Made by a program: the position numbers and the translations under genes. Positions 34,019 through 45,150 of a stretch of DNA of 64,000 bases are shown here, piece by piece. The stretch spans positions 25,910,501 through 25,974,500 of the forward strand of contig CP141146.1 in assembly GCA_035235625.1 (NCBI GenBank), written 5' to 3'. The notes beneath the pieces are model-generated. The model had not been told where the DNA came from, did not search any database, and saw only the letters and a program-made list of their open reading frames with translations. Position 1 is the first letter of the stretch. Every line of letters begins with the position of its first letter. The DNA is from Saururus chinensis. Lineage: Eukaryota > Streptophyta > Magnoliopsida > Piperales > Saururaceae.

Positions 34019-37000
34019 ATGAGGAAGATGTTTCTTGGGATCGTTCTTTATCTCAGCATACTGATAACATGCCAAGGTTCCTCTCTTCTTCTTTACCTGT
34101 TCATGGTGTTCTTTGTAATATGTTCCATGTCCCCTTTTATAGGCTTGGGCAGTTATCTTTTGGGAACTAACTGACATGATCCTAGCTTCGTAACTAGAAA
34201 CCCACTATGCTGTTTTTAAATATATAGTTCTATTTTCACTCTTCGTAGCTTTTCAATTACCATCTCATTCTTAACGCCTTAGGAAGTTGAGGTCCTGAGT
34301 TCGAACTCCCACTTTGTTGGCTACTCATAAAGAATTACATCCTAACTTGCCTACTGCATATGATATGTAGGCCTTCTACGAGCCGGAGGAAATTGGAGGT
34401 GGGTTAAAAAAAAAAATCTCATTCAAACAAGAGTATAAATGATATTATGCATATGCTCCTCTTTTTGTTTCTTTGCATATACTTTTCAGCATCAATTTGA
34501 TTATGATAAGAGTAAACTATGGTAAAGAATCCATGCGACTGACTCCATATAGCTGGGATAAGGTGCACGATGATGATGATTTTACATATTAAAACTGTTC
34601 ACTATAGAGGTAGTCTTCTTTCATTTCGCAATGGGTACACTGCAGATGCTGCGCGCTTTCTTGTTTCTACTTCTGATATCTTATTATTTTGGTATAGTGT
34701 GAAGTTATAGACAATTCCCAAGAGAGATTCAATTCCCCCACATTGCTAACAATAATACCAACTACAACATTATACGTCATATTATAAGACTACATTCAAA
34801 CACAAATAAACAAAAAACTTGCCATTGCACACAGCAGCAGACTATAGAGCAAGCTCAAGTGGCATGGAGCCCATGAATTTCTTGTCACAGATAGGTGATC
34901 AGAAGGGATGCCTCGTGAAGTTTTTAGTGAGGTTCTTTGTCCACGTAAACTAAGCGTCAAAATTAAAGCTTGATAGTTGGTATAATAAGGGACAACTAGG
35001 TTCATTGGCTTGAAGTGCTTTATCTTTAAATAGAGTAGTTAGGTGGTACTAACCGTGGAGATCTCAATGACTTTAAAGAGAATTGAGTAGCTCATGGGAC
35101 ACGGCAGGTCCTCTAAGAAGGATGGAATGCAGTTGCGTGTTGTACTGCTTCCTTCCCACTGATGTAATGGTGGCCAAGGCCCAAAAACTTGGTTCCCATG
35201 CAGGTAGTTGCCCTCTCGTGGACCACAAAAATTTGTCAACCATAATCCAATATATTTTGAACTATACTCATAAATTTACATATGATGTGTCCCGATTCAA
35301 ATGTGGCTTCTCCATCACAAGAAATTGATGGTGTACACGCTAACATACCTATTATACTTGATATCACAATCTGTGTATGGATTATCCGCTAGCAAATGCT
35401 TTATCGATTTTATGTGAAACTCCATCAACAAAACCCTCAGGATTTGATTTATGTCCCTACGCTTCTGTGTGGTCCTTCTATATCATCAGGTCACAATTTT
35501 CATTTCATTTTCCAAATAGATATTATAAACTCAATTACACTAGTTCTACTCAAAAGAGTGCATCTAGCGTGACGGGTTTCCAGCCACGTGATCAGCCCAC
35601 ATGAGGCTCCGGACATGGTACACATAGGACCATGCTGGGAGCCCCATGTGGGCTGGTCACGGAGAACCAGTCAGGAAAACAATTTTCTTCTCAAAACATA
35701 ATGTTTGTGTCGGAAAATTTGTGTTTCAGGAAATAATCTCGGCCAGCGTTTTATAGAGAATGCTAGCAATTTCAGTGCAGACCAAAGGCAATATGACTAC
35801 ATAATTGTGGGAGGTGGCACAGCAGGCTGTCCTTTGGCTGCCACTCTTTCTCAGAAGTACAGCGTCCTGGTGTTGGAAAGAGGTGCATCTCCATATGGGA
35901 ACCAAAATATATCCAGGTTGGAGAACTTCCGCAATACATTGATAGACACCTCACCGCAGTCGCCTTCACAACCCTTCATCTCCACTGAGGGGGTCCTCAA
36001 TACAAGAGCTCGTGTGTTGGGAGGTGGGAGCTGCATTAATGCTGGCTTTTACACACGAGCCAGTATGAGGTATGCTACACACACAAAATTTCCTGCTCAT
36101 GCACATGCACGCTAGGCCACTGATGATCTGGTGGAATGATGATCTTGAATCAATTCAAAAAATGTGTAAATGCTTGGATCCAACCTTCGGTGGGCTGTTG
36201 GGTGAGGTCTCCTGGTCGAATTCCATTGGTGCATATAGTGTGGGTGCGTCTCTCTTACCAACTAAAAAAAGATGTATATGTACATGCATACACACTAAAT
36301 ATGGCATGTTTTTCCTATTTTTAACTTTCTCATTTCTCTTGATGCTGATCCTAACATGTCATGGTGAGGATAAACAACTTTAGATAGAAATATCTAGCCC
36401 TTCACTTGTTATCCGACAGTGTTAGTGTTGCATCATTATAAACAAGCATAGCTCTTTATCAGAAAATTGTATTGTTCATTTGTTTTCGCTTGGTCTCATC
36501 GCCTTTGACAGTTACATAATAGAGGCGGGTTGGGACTGGGGGTTGGTGGAAGAATCATATGAATGGGTAGAGAAGCAAATTGTCCACATGCCCGTGCTTA
36601 CTCCCTGGCAAGAAGCCTTTGGAAAAGGACTCCTCCTAGCAGGGGTGGTGCCCTTCAATGGCTTCACATATCAAGATTTGTATGGAACCAAAGTGGGTGG
36701 TACTACTTTTGATAGAAATGGCTTTCGGAGCACTGCTGCTGATCTCCTCACCTCGGGCAATCCAGACAACCTCCGTGTTCTCATCCATGCAACTGTGCAG
36801 AAAATCCTCTTTAACACAAATGGTACTGGTATATACCTTCCTCTAGATATTTATACACAATTTATGGGTTTGTTGCATGGAAAGCTCAAACACGTTTTTT
36901 GGTTTCTTTTTTTTTGCGACCTGGAACCATAAACACTGCCTTCCTTCTGGGACACCAAGCTGGAGAGGCATTTGGTCATTTGCAATTGGCATGCTCTCTA

Positions 37001-38459
37001 ACTAATTCTTAGATGTCTTAATTTGTTTTGTTTGAAACGCTAAAAATGCCGCAAATATTATTGCTGAAGTTAGTGATGTAAATGAACCGCCCAAAGAAAA
37101 GCTCCTCTAAACCCCTTTTAATACGTAGTGTATTAAAAGAGTACAACATTTGTAGCACATGTATGATTCAGGCATCTAGAGCTCAAAATTCTAAATGCTT
37201 CACTAAAATCATAACTTTAATTGAGTACGACATTTGTAACACATGTATCATTTAAGCATTTAGAGCTGCATATTCTAAATGCTTCTCTTCCAAACCCTAA
37301 TGTATAGCTTAATGGGAACTTTGTGAAGCACATTTAGACACATGTCCTAGTTACACTGATTTTGTCAAAGAATCCAATATGGTTGTGTGGAGGAAAGAAA
37401 ATTTTAGTGTAATATCATCACAAGCACAAGCGCAAGTTCTTAATTTAATTGATAATGTTGAGTTAATTATGCAGGGGGGAAGCCTAGGGCCACTGGAGTG
37501 GTTTTCAGCGACGAGAATGGGATACTACATCAAGCCATGTTGACAAACACTGGTGGAGACGTGATCCTGTCATCCGGTGCACTTGGGAGTCCCCAACTAC
37601 TTATGCTGAGCGGCATTGGCCCAGTTTTGGAGCTCCAGAGGATGCAAATACCAGTGGTGCTCAGCAATGAGTTTGTTGGGAAGCAGATGGCAGACAATCC
37701 AATGAACTCCCTCTTCATCCCCACCAACAAATACATCGAAAAATCACTTGTCCAAGTTGCTGGTAACAGTCTGGATGGTGTCTACCTTGAATCCAGCAGT
37801 GGTTTCTGCCGGTCTACAAAAACCGCGGTCTGCACCCAGCTGCCCAATGAGACCTTCAGAGGGGCTTCTGTTCTCTCGAAGGTCAAAGGTCCTCTATCAG
37901 CAGGCTCCCTTACGCTTACAACTGGCAATGTCAACGACACCCCTGCAGTGAGCTTCAACTATTTCACCAACCCTGAAGATCTCAGAAAGTGTGTAAGTGG
38001 TGTGAGAATCTTGCAGGGAATTGTGAAGACCAAGCCCATTACGGATTACTACTCAGGGCCGATTGTGGGCCTCAACATCAGCGATACCCAGGGGCTAGAG
38101 CAGTTCTGCAAGGACACTGTCCAAACTATCTGGCACTATCATGGTGGAAGCCTTGTGGGCAAGGTGGTGGATTCCGGCTATCGGGTCCTGGGAGTAGATG
38201 GCCTCCGGGTGGTGGACGGATCCACCTTCTTCGCCACGCCGGGGGCTAATCCTCAAGCAACTGTGATGATGCTGGGCAGGTATAACTAACATTAAGGGAA
38301 GATCATGTATAGTCTCTTCCACATTTTTAATTTTTGGTCAGGAACTGATATCAGCTGACTTATGACTAACAATTGGTGATTGTTTGGCTTGCTCTTCTGT
38401 ATAGGTATGTTGGGGTGAAGACATTAAGGGAAAGACTGGGTGCAGCAGCCGGAGTGTGA
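34019..38459 (+). CDS. HOTHEAD / mandelonitrile-lyase-like GMC flavin oxidoreductase, five exons
   Basis: Exons: 34019-34076, 35730-36069, 36512-36822, 37475-38279, 38405-38459. All introns are GT..AG and all phases join, giving 522 residues and a TGA stop. Residues 1-19 (MRKMFLGIVLYLSILITCQ) form a signal peptide, so the enzyme is probably secreted. FAD binding: IIVGGGTAGCPLAA (glycines at 47-52) and Glu69. GMC signature 1 is LGGGSCINAGFYTRAS (about 116-131), signature 2 is SSGALGSPQLLMLSGIG (269-285). The active site has IWHYHGG (His457/His459) and GANPQAT with Asn495. The His-Asn pair fits HOTHEAD-like alcohol oxidoreductases; almond hydroxynitrile lyase has His at the second place. The family acts on fatty or aromatic alcohols, or on mandelonitrile; the substrate here is unknown. 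It is a little shorter than usual (about 550-590). It is the only intact host gene in the window. Intron 1 (1.65 kb) holds a SINE and a foldback. Confidence 0.9.
34262..34424 (+). mobile_element. tRNA-derived SINE in intron 1, with 9-bp target duplication
   Basis: ATCTCATTC occurs at 34262-34270 and again at 34416-34424. Between them lies a 145-bp body that contains a polymerase III B box-like GAGTTCGAACTCC (34297-34309) and ends in an A-run (34406-34416). Short target duplications and a 3' A-tail are what SINE retroposition by LINE machinery leaves. The A box is missing or too decayed, so the copy is probably 5'-truncated. It is on the same strand as the host gene, well away from the splice sites. 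Confidence 0.75.
35570..35673. repeat. Imperfect inverted repeat (foldback) just upstream of exon 2
   Basis: The arms 35588-35610 and 35638-35660 are complementary at 21 of 23 positions (core CAGCCCACATG). Looser pairing extends outwards to 35570 and 35673. The 27-bp loop itself contains CATGGT ... ACCATG, which would continue the stem. The right arm ends 57 bp before exon 2. It could be a small MITE, or an intronic hairpin RNA; nothing in the sequence decides between them. Confidence 0.7.
37139..37306. repeat. 84-bp tandem duplication in intron 3
   Basis: The unit beginning GAGTACAACATTTGTAGCAC (37139) recurs as GAGTACGACATTTGTAACAC (37223). Both contain ACATGTAT.ATT and end CTAAATGCTTC. 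It lies mid-intron and does not touch the splice sites. Confidence 0.75.
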
Positions 38460-39560
38460 AGCTGATATTCACTCTTCCTCGTATATGGGTGTGTTTCACC
38501 CACTTAAAATAAGTATTCATACAATTGTAGTGTGGTCCACTATGGAATGATGAATAAGGATGTGATCTGGCAGTTGATCCAATCCCTGTTTATTCTTCGC
38601 TTGCCATGAAAGTGTTGTCCATAATAAGATTCAGAGGCCTGGTCCCATCTTCGGTGCCCATGTTTGCCCAGTCAACCATGCATAACTAACGATGGTCAAT
38701 GACCCTTTTCTCATAGAAAAATGATGTGTCTAACGGATACCACTTCGTATCCTCATATGTGCAATCGCCTCCAGAAAATAATAATTACATAAATTATTAC
38801 TCCTATTATATTTCAAAAGTTTTATTTAAAAATATAATAGCTTATTTTTAAAGGATGTAAGATGGGCTTAAGTAAAAACAAGTTATCCAAGTCAAGCATT
38901 TGTCGTATTGATAAATTTAGGGTTGAAAAAGACAAAAAAGTTGGAGTCACTTTAATGTAGATTAATGAATATTGAAGTATATGGAGTATGAGGATTGCAC
39001 AAAGTAAAATTACACTTTTTCTCTCTCGCAATCAATTGGAGTTTATGGGCGATCAATCAGTTTGTCGATGGATCGAATAACACCAAGTGCAGCTTAGTGT
39101 AAAACAAAGCCGAGAGCATTAGCAATCGATCAGTACAATGGCGATATGGTTTTTAATATCATTTTGGATAAGAATTTGATTCAAAATAGATTTCTTTCAA
39201 GCTTTTTGTTTTCCTAGGAGTCTTATTCCATAATACTTAGGGAAATTTTTTATTAGTTTTCGTTACTTTTGATTGGTTAGTCATAAGGTAGTTAGATTGA
39301 CTTCTTTTATTTATAGATATATCATTAGGACTTGTATCAAAACTTCTCTTTCATGGAGGCTATAGTTCTATATTTTTTTTTTATATACATTAAAGAAGAA
39401 GAGATTCTTTCTTTCTTCTTTATTTTTTCTCTATTTTCTGTGAATTTATCATTTAAATTCGCAAGATAATAAGATTGTGTGTGCCTGTAGCCATATTTGT
39501 CGATTGACATTTGCCCATCAATTTAGCCTAGCATAAGTAGGTGGCCCATGCAGGTCCAAC
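38460..39560. other. 3' flank of the GMC gene and start of a gypsy element, no gene
   Basis: 38460-38800 is gene flank; AATAAG words near 38507 and 38550 could serve as polyadenylation signals, but this is weak. 39000-39140 has a cluster of CAATCGATCAG-like words seen also near 11.6, 25.9 and 60.5 kb. 39180-39550 has the look of an LTR end followed by the gypsy gag region (T-rich, TTTATTTATAG, AAGATAATAAGATTGTGTG), but there is no second LTR to define it. Confidence 0.35.
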
Positions 39561-39899
39561 ATACCACCCCAACACCGCAGTAGACGTGTTGCAGGAGTTG
39601 ATGAGATTAATGATCGCAATGAAGTAGCAAGGTTATTGTGACAGGTTGAGCAACTGGCGCTTCAAATGGATGATTTAATAACTGTCGTTGCTCACAAAAA
39701 CCCCAACTTGACTTAGCCCAAGGACCAAGTTGAAGATGATAAGCTCGAAGTTGACGCCGACTACGAGAATCCTTTCGCCAATACTCTCCTGAATGGTGAC
39801 GAGGAGATAGACCAATTGCCTCACCACGAGGCTAGTCAACATGGGCGACTTTCACCACGAGCACCAAGGAGACCGAAGGCTTACATGCCCCCAAGATGA

Positions 39900-40729
39900 G
39901 ATGATATGGTGAATCAGTGTTGGGAGGCCGGTTTGAAGATTGACATCCTTGATTTTCATGGGAGGATGTAGCCTGAGGAGTTCCTAGTTTGAGTTGCCAA
40001 TGTAGAAGACATCATTGATTTTAAGGAGGTTCCGGAGGACAAGAATGTTCCCTTGCTGATGACTCGCTTTCAAGATTGAGCAGTCAGTTGCTGGCAACAA
40101 ATCAAATCTATTCGTATGCGCCAAGGCAAGCCAAATATCATTGAATGGGAGAAATTGAAGAAACATATGAGGCAAGACTTTCTACCATTACAACTTTGCC
40201 CTAGTGACATATCAACAACTATAAGACATATGGCAAGGGTTGAAGTCGATAGATGAGTATACAAAGGAATTCTATCAATTATTACAACGTAATGATGGGT
40301 GGATTGGAGGAACAACTTTTGTCTCGTTATATTAGAGATATGCGTAAAAACCTTAAAGAGCCTTTAATTTGTTTTATATTTTTTTCTTGTTGGGGGCACA
40401 TTCTAGAGTGCTCTACTTGAAAAAATAGCAAGGCTCCATTGGCCGCCGTGTGCTTTGGGATGGCTGGTGGTACTTCTCTAGCCATGTCTACTATCACCAA
40501 TTTCGGTAGTGTGCAAGTCCCTTCCAAGGCTGCACCTCAAGGCACTCAAAATACCACCAAAACTTCTACAAGTACTGGTCCAAAGGTTATTAAATGTGGT
40601 AGGAAAGGTCATAGAACAGTAGATTATCCTCGTAATAACTGGAATAGTAAAGGATTATTCACTAAATATGATGAGAATAAGAAACTTGATCATGTTTCTT
40701 TTGATTACACTAATCCTATATATGACTAG
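39900..40729 (+). pseudogene. Gypsy gag with zinc-knuckle remnant
   Basis: The translation, over several frames, has GLKIDILDFHGRM, EEFLV, DFKEVPEDKNVPLL, SIRMRQGKPNIIEWEKLKKH, MRQDFLPL and, in another frame, SIDEYTKEFYQLL. This is the order of the retrotransposon-gag domain. A knuckle-like IKCGRKGHRTVDYP lies near 40585-40630, lacking most cysteines. Frameshifts are frequent before 40400; 40439-40729 is one open stretch. Confidence 0.8.
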
Positions 40730-40859
40730 GAAGAACTACCAAACAAAGTGATAGTGGAAGGTGATCATGGAGTAGCTTTGGTGACACATTGCCTTTGTTT
40801 TGCTGCTAAGGAGGTAGAGGGTGATAATTGGTTAATGAACAATATACTTCACACTACTT

Positions 40860-41780
40860 GAACTACTGGGAGGAAGGTTTGTCATCTTACGATTGATTCA
40901 AGAAGTTTTGACAATGTGGTGGTTGAAGAGGTGGTTTAAAAGCTTCAATTGAGCATTACACCCCATCTCCATCCATACACTCTTTCTTGCCTAAAGAAAA
41001 GAAGTAAGGTACAAGTCTCTAAATTATGTGTAGTTCATTTGTTTATTGGTTCTACATATAAGGATAAGATATGGTGTAATGTTGTTGTTATAGATATTTG
41101 TCATTTGTTGCTTGGGCGTCCTAGTCAATATGATTGATGTGTGATGCATGATGGTTGTAAGAACAAATATTATTTTGTTTGGAATAGTACAAAAATGTTC
41201 TTGTGTCCCATAAATAAGAGGTGGTTAAAGTACCCCAAAACAACAAAAAGCTGGCTCTTTATCTAGGAAAAAATTTCTTGAGGAGTTGAAGAGGAGATGA
41301 TATTGTTTATGCTTTATATTCTAAGGAGGATAATGAATGTGAGAATTTTCCTGAAGAGGTTAAACCATTGGTGCATGAGTATCATTATTTTTTTCTAGAG
41401 TCCCTACCTGATGGATTGCCACCCCTTGGAGACATCCAATATCAGATTGACCTTGTGCACAAATATACACTCCCTAATCATCCTCATTATAGGATGAGTC
41501 CCAAGGAGCATGAGGAGCTTCAATGACAAGTTATTGAGCAAGGGACATCTTAGAGAGAGTCTGAGTCTGTGTTTTGTCCTAGATTTGCTTACACCAAAGA
41601 AGGAATGTTAGCATATGTGTTTGTATAGTAGAGTAATTAATAAGATTACTATCAAGTGCCACTTTCCTATTTCTAGCCTTGTTAATTTACTTTATTAGTT
41701 GAGTGGTCTTTCTATCTTTAGCAAACTGGATTTAAAAAGTGGTTATCATCAAATCAGAATCAGACTAATTAATGACTGGA
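40860..41780 (+). pseudogene. Gypsy protease and N-terminal half of RT
   Basis: The protease-like region is VCHLTIDSRSFDNVVVEEVV (about 40879-40938; DSR in place of DSG/DGG), then KLQLSITPHLHPYTL and CHLLLGRPSQYD (about 41100-41135). The RT start is LPDGLPPL.., RMSPKEHEEL (about 41490-41520), LLSKGHLRESLS, LLTPKKE, RVINKITIKCHFPI, then SKLDLKSGYHQIRI at 41719-41760. It ends at the CACTA insertion after N-D-W. Confidence 0.88.
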
Positions 41781-42840
41781 TGCATTTATTAGCGACGTAA
41801 TGCAAAGCATCACTAAAGCTTACTATTTGCGACACTTATAAAAGCGTCACTAAAAGTAATATATTTTAAATAAAAAATAAAAAAATTACAACTATTAGCA
41901 ACACTTTTCTGGTAGCATCACTAATAGTATTAATAATAGCACTGCTTTTATAAAAGTGTTGCTAATAGTTGTGCTATTAGCAACATTTCAATAAATGCGT
42001 CACAAATAAAATAAATTTGTGTTTTTTTCAAAAAACTAAGATTATTAGAGACACATTATTAAAAGAGGTGCTAATATTACTACTATTAGCGATGCTTTCA
42101 AAAAAGTTTCACTAATAGTTTTTTAATTTATTTTATTTAATATATATTATTAAAATATATAATAGGGTAGAGAGAAAAAAGAGAAAGAAAGAAGAGAGAG
42201 GCTAGAGAGAGAGTGTTTGTAGAGAGAGAGGAGTGATAGAGGAAGAGAGAGAGCAAAGAGGGAGTAGAGAGAGAGATGAGAGAGGGAGAGAAAGAGTGGA
42301 GAGAGAGATAGAGGAGAGAGAGGCTAGAGAGAGTGTGTGTAGAGAGAGATAGAATTTAATTTTGATTTTTTAATTTCTTATAAAATATTAAATTTTAAAA
42401 ATAATAACTAGGAAATAAAATAAAAGTTATTAGCAACGCATAGAAATATGCATCGCTACTAGACTAGCTATTAGTGACGCATATGCCTATGTGTTGCAAA
42501 TACCTAGCGTATTAGTGACGTTTATATCTATGTGTCGCTAATAACTTTTAATTTATTTATTTTTTATTATTTTTTAAAAAATAATTTAAAAATAAAAAAT
42601 CTCAAAAAATTAAAATTAGAGGAGAAAGAGTGTGTAGATAGAGAGGAGAGAGTTGGTAGAGAGAGAGGAGAGAGAGGGAAAGAGAGACAATGAGAAAGGG
42701 AAACGGTAGAGAGAGAGGCTAGAGAGAGAGTGTGTGTGTATAGATAGAGGAGAGATAGAGAAAGAGAGAGGAGAGATAGAGCGAGAGAGAGTGAAGTGAG
42801 AGGAGAGAGGGGCTGGAGAGGGTGTGTGTAGAGAGAGAGA

Positions 42841-44230
42841 GGGGAATTTAATTTTGATTTTTTAATTTTTTAATAAATATTATATTAAAAAAATAATAAC
42901 AGAGAAATAAAATAAAAGTTATTAGTGACGCATAGGAATATGTGTCGCTACTAAGCTAGGCATTAGCCGCGCATACGCCTATGCATGGCTAATACCTAGC
43001 AGATTAGCACATTTATATCTATGCGCGACATAAAACTTTTAATTTTTTTTATTTTTAAAATATAATATATAAATAAAAATCTTAAAAATTCAAAATTAGA
43101 GGAGAGAGAGTGTGTGTATAGAGAGAGGAAAGAGAGATAGTGAAAAGAGAGAGAAAGATAGAGTGAAGAGGGGAGATAGATGGTAGAGAGAGAAGAGAGA
43201 GAGTCATGAGAGAGAGAGGAGAGAGAGGCTTGAGAGAGAGATGAGAGAGTGAGAGTGAAAGAGGTTAGAGAGAGAAGAGAGGAGGAAGAGAGAGGAGAGG
43301 CGAGGAGAGGAGAGAGAAGAGAGAGGAGAGAGGATACAAAAGAGAGAGAGCGAGGTGAGAAGAGAAAGGGCAGAGAGAGGAGAGAGAGGGAAAGAGAGAC
43401 AATGAGAAAGGGAGACGGTAGAGAGAGAGGAAGAGAGAGAGCGTGTGTATAGAGAGAGGAGAGATAAAGAGAGAGTGTGTGTAGAGAGAGGAGAGATAGA
43501 GCGAGAGAGAGAGAGTGAAGTGAGAGGAGAGAGCGGCTGGAGAGGGTGTGTGTAGAGAGAGAGAGAGGGGAATTTAATTTTGATTTTTTAATTTTTTAAT
43601 AAAATATTATATTAAAAAAATAATAACAGAGAAATAAAATAAAAGTTATTAGTGATGCATAGGAATATGTGTCGCTACTAAGCTAGGCATTAGCCACGCA
43701 TAAGCCTATGTGTGGCTAATACCTAGCAGATTAGCACGTTTATATCTATGCGCGACATAAAACTTTTAATTTTTTTTATTTTTAAAATATAATATATAAA
43801 TAAAAAATCTTAAAAATTCAAAATTAGAGGAGAGAGTGTGTGTGTATAGAGAGACGAGAGAGAGGAAAAGAGAGAGAAAGATAGAGTGAAGAGGGGAGAT
43901 AGATGGTAGAGAGAGAAGAGAGAGTCATGAGAGAGAGAGGAGAGAGAGGCTTGAGAGAGAGATGAGAGAGTGAAAGAGGTTAGAGAGAGAAGAGAGGAAG
44001 AGAGAGGAGAGGCAAGGAGAGAAGAGAGAGGAGAGAGGATACAAAGAGAGAGAGCGAGGTGAGAACAGAAAGGGTAGAGAGAGGAGAGAGATAGAGACAA
44101 AGAGAGCGAAACAAAGAGAGTGATAGAGAGACAAAGAGAGATGAGAGGAGAGAGAGAGGGCAGATAGAGTGAGGAGAGAGAGGTATAGAGATAGGAGAGA
44201 GAGAGGGGGAGAGGGAAGAGAAAATTATTT
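42841..44230. repeat. 726-bp tandem unit of GA-rich tract plus subterminal-type block
   Basis: GGGGAATTTAATTTTGATTT at 42841 recurs at 43567 (726 bp later), followed by nearly identical ACGCATAGGAATATGTGTCG blocks and GA-rich tracts. A more diverged copy begins about 492 bp earlier (42349). The open frames here (for example 43249-43452) are purine-repeat artefacts. Confidence 0.85.
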
Positions 44231-44664
44231 TTTTTAAAAATAAAGCTATATGTGACGCTCGGTAGAGAGCATTGCTAATAGCATTAGTAGTTGTGATGTT
44301 TATCTTTAAGCATCGCAACTACTAAAGCTATCAGTGATGCTCTGTACTAAATGTCGCTAATTGCTCAATTTTTTTTAAAAAAAGGGTATTTGTGATGCTC
44401 AGTAAAGAGCAACGCTAATAGTCTAAGTATTTTCCACGCTTATTCTTAAGTGTTGCAAGTATGAAAGCTATTAGTAATACTATACTGAGCGTCGCTAATA
44501 AATAAAGTTTTTTTTAAAATAAGGGCTATTTGCGATACTCTGTCCTGAGCATTGCTAATAGCTTTAGTAGTTGCGACGGATAAAGATAAATGTTGCAACT
44601 ACTAATTCTATTAGTGATGCTCTTGACCAAGCTTCGCAAATAGCCTTAATTTTTTTAAATTTAC

Positions 44665-44970
44665 TTTTCTCTTCTCTCACCCTCATCTCTCTCTCTCTCA
44701 CCTCACTCTCTCTACACTCCCTCTCTTCTCTCTCTCCGCACACACTCTCTCTCCTCTCTATCTCCTCACACTCTCTCCTCTCTCTCTCTTTCTTCTCACT
44801 CTCCTCAAACACTCTCTCATCTCCCTCCTCCCTCTCTCTCTGTCTCTCTTGCTCCCCCACTCTTGTGCTCTCACTCTCTCTCCCCGCTCTCACTCTCACA
44901 CACTCTCTCTCCTCTCTTTCCCCCCGCTCTCTCTCTCCCCATCACTCTCTCCCTCCTTCTCTCTCCCCTT
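44665..44970. repeat. CT-rich tract, complementary to the GA-rich tracts on its left
   Basis: About 300 bp of CTCTCT-type sequence. GA-rich tracts at 42170-42350, 42620-42840, 43100-43565 and 43830-44220 are its complement in character. The frames running through it have no meaning. Confidence 0.85.
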
Positions 44971-45150
44971 TTTTTTGACGCTTACATTGGAAGCGTCACA
45001 AAAAGGGGAGCACAAGAGAAATTTCCTCGCGTAGTTCGAATTCTGCACGACTTATAAAAATGCCCTGCCCCCCCCATTTTCACCCCCAATGCAGGTGGAG
45101 AGGAGGGCATTGAAGGAGGCGACTGACCGCAAAGCCTTTACCTCGTCCAT

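Noticed and set aside
34297-34309. B box as part of a functional tRNA gene
   Set aside because: There is no A box, no cloverleaf and no anticodon arm; the A-tail and the 9-bp duplication indicate a SINE.
39561-41780. Endogenous pararetrovirus (caulimovirus-like) origin for the gag-pol region
   Set aside because: The order gag, protease, RT, RNase H, integrase, and an integrase zinc-finger remnant at 50.1 kb, fit Ty3/gypsy. No movement-protein or coat-protein signature is seen.
43249-45057. Open frames rich in Glu/Arg or Ser/Leu
   Set aside because: They are translations of simple GA or CT repeats; every frame is open for the same reason.
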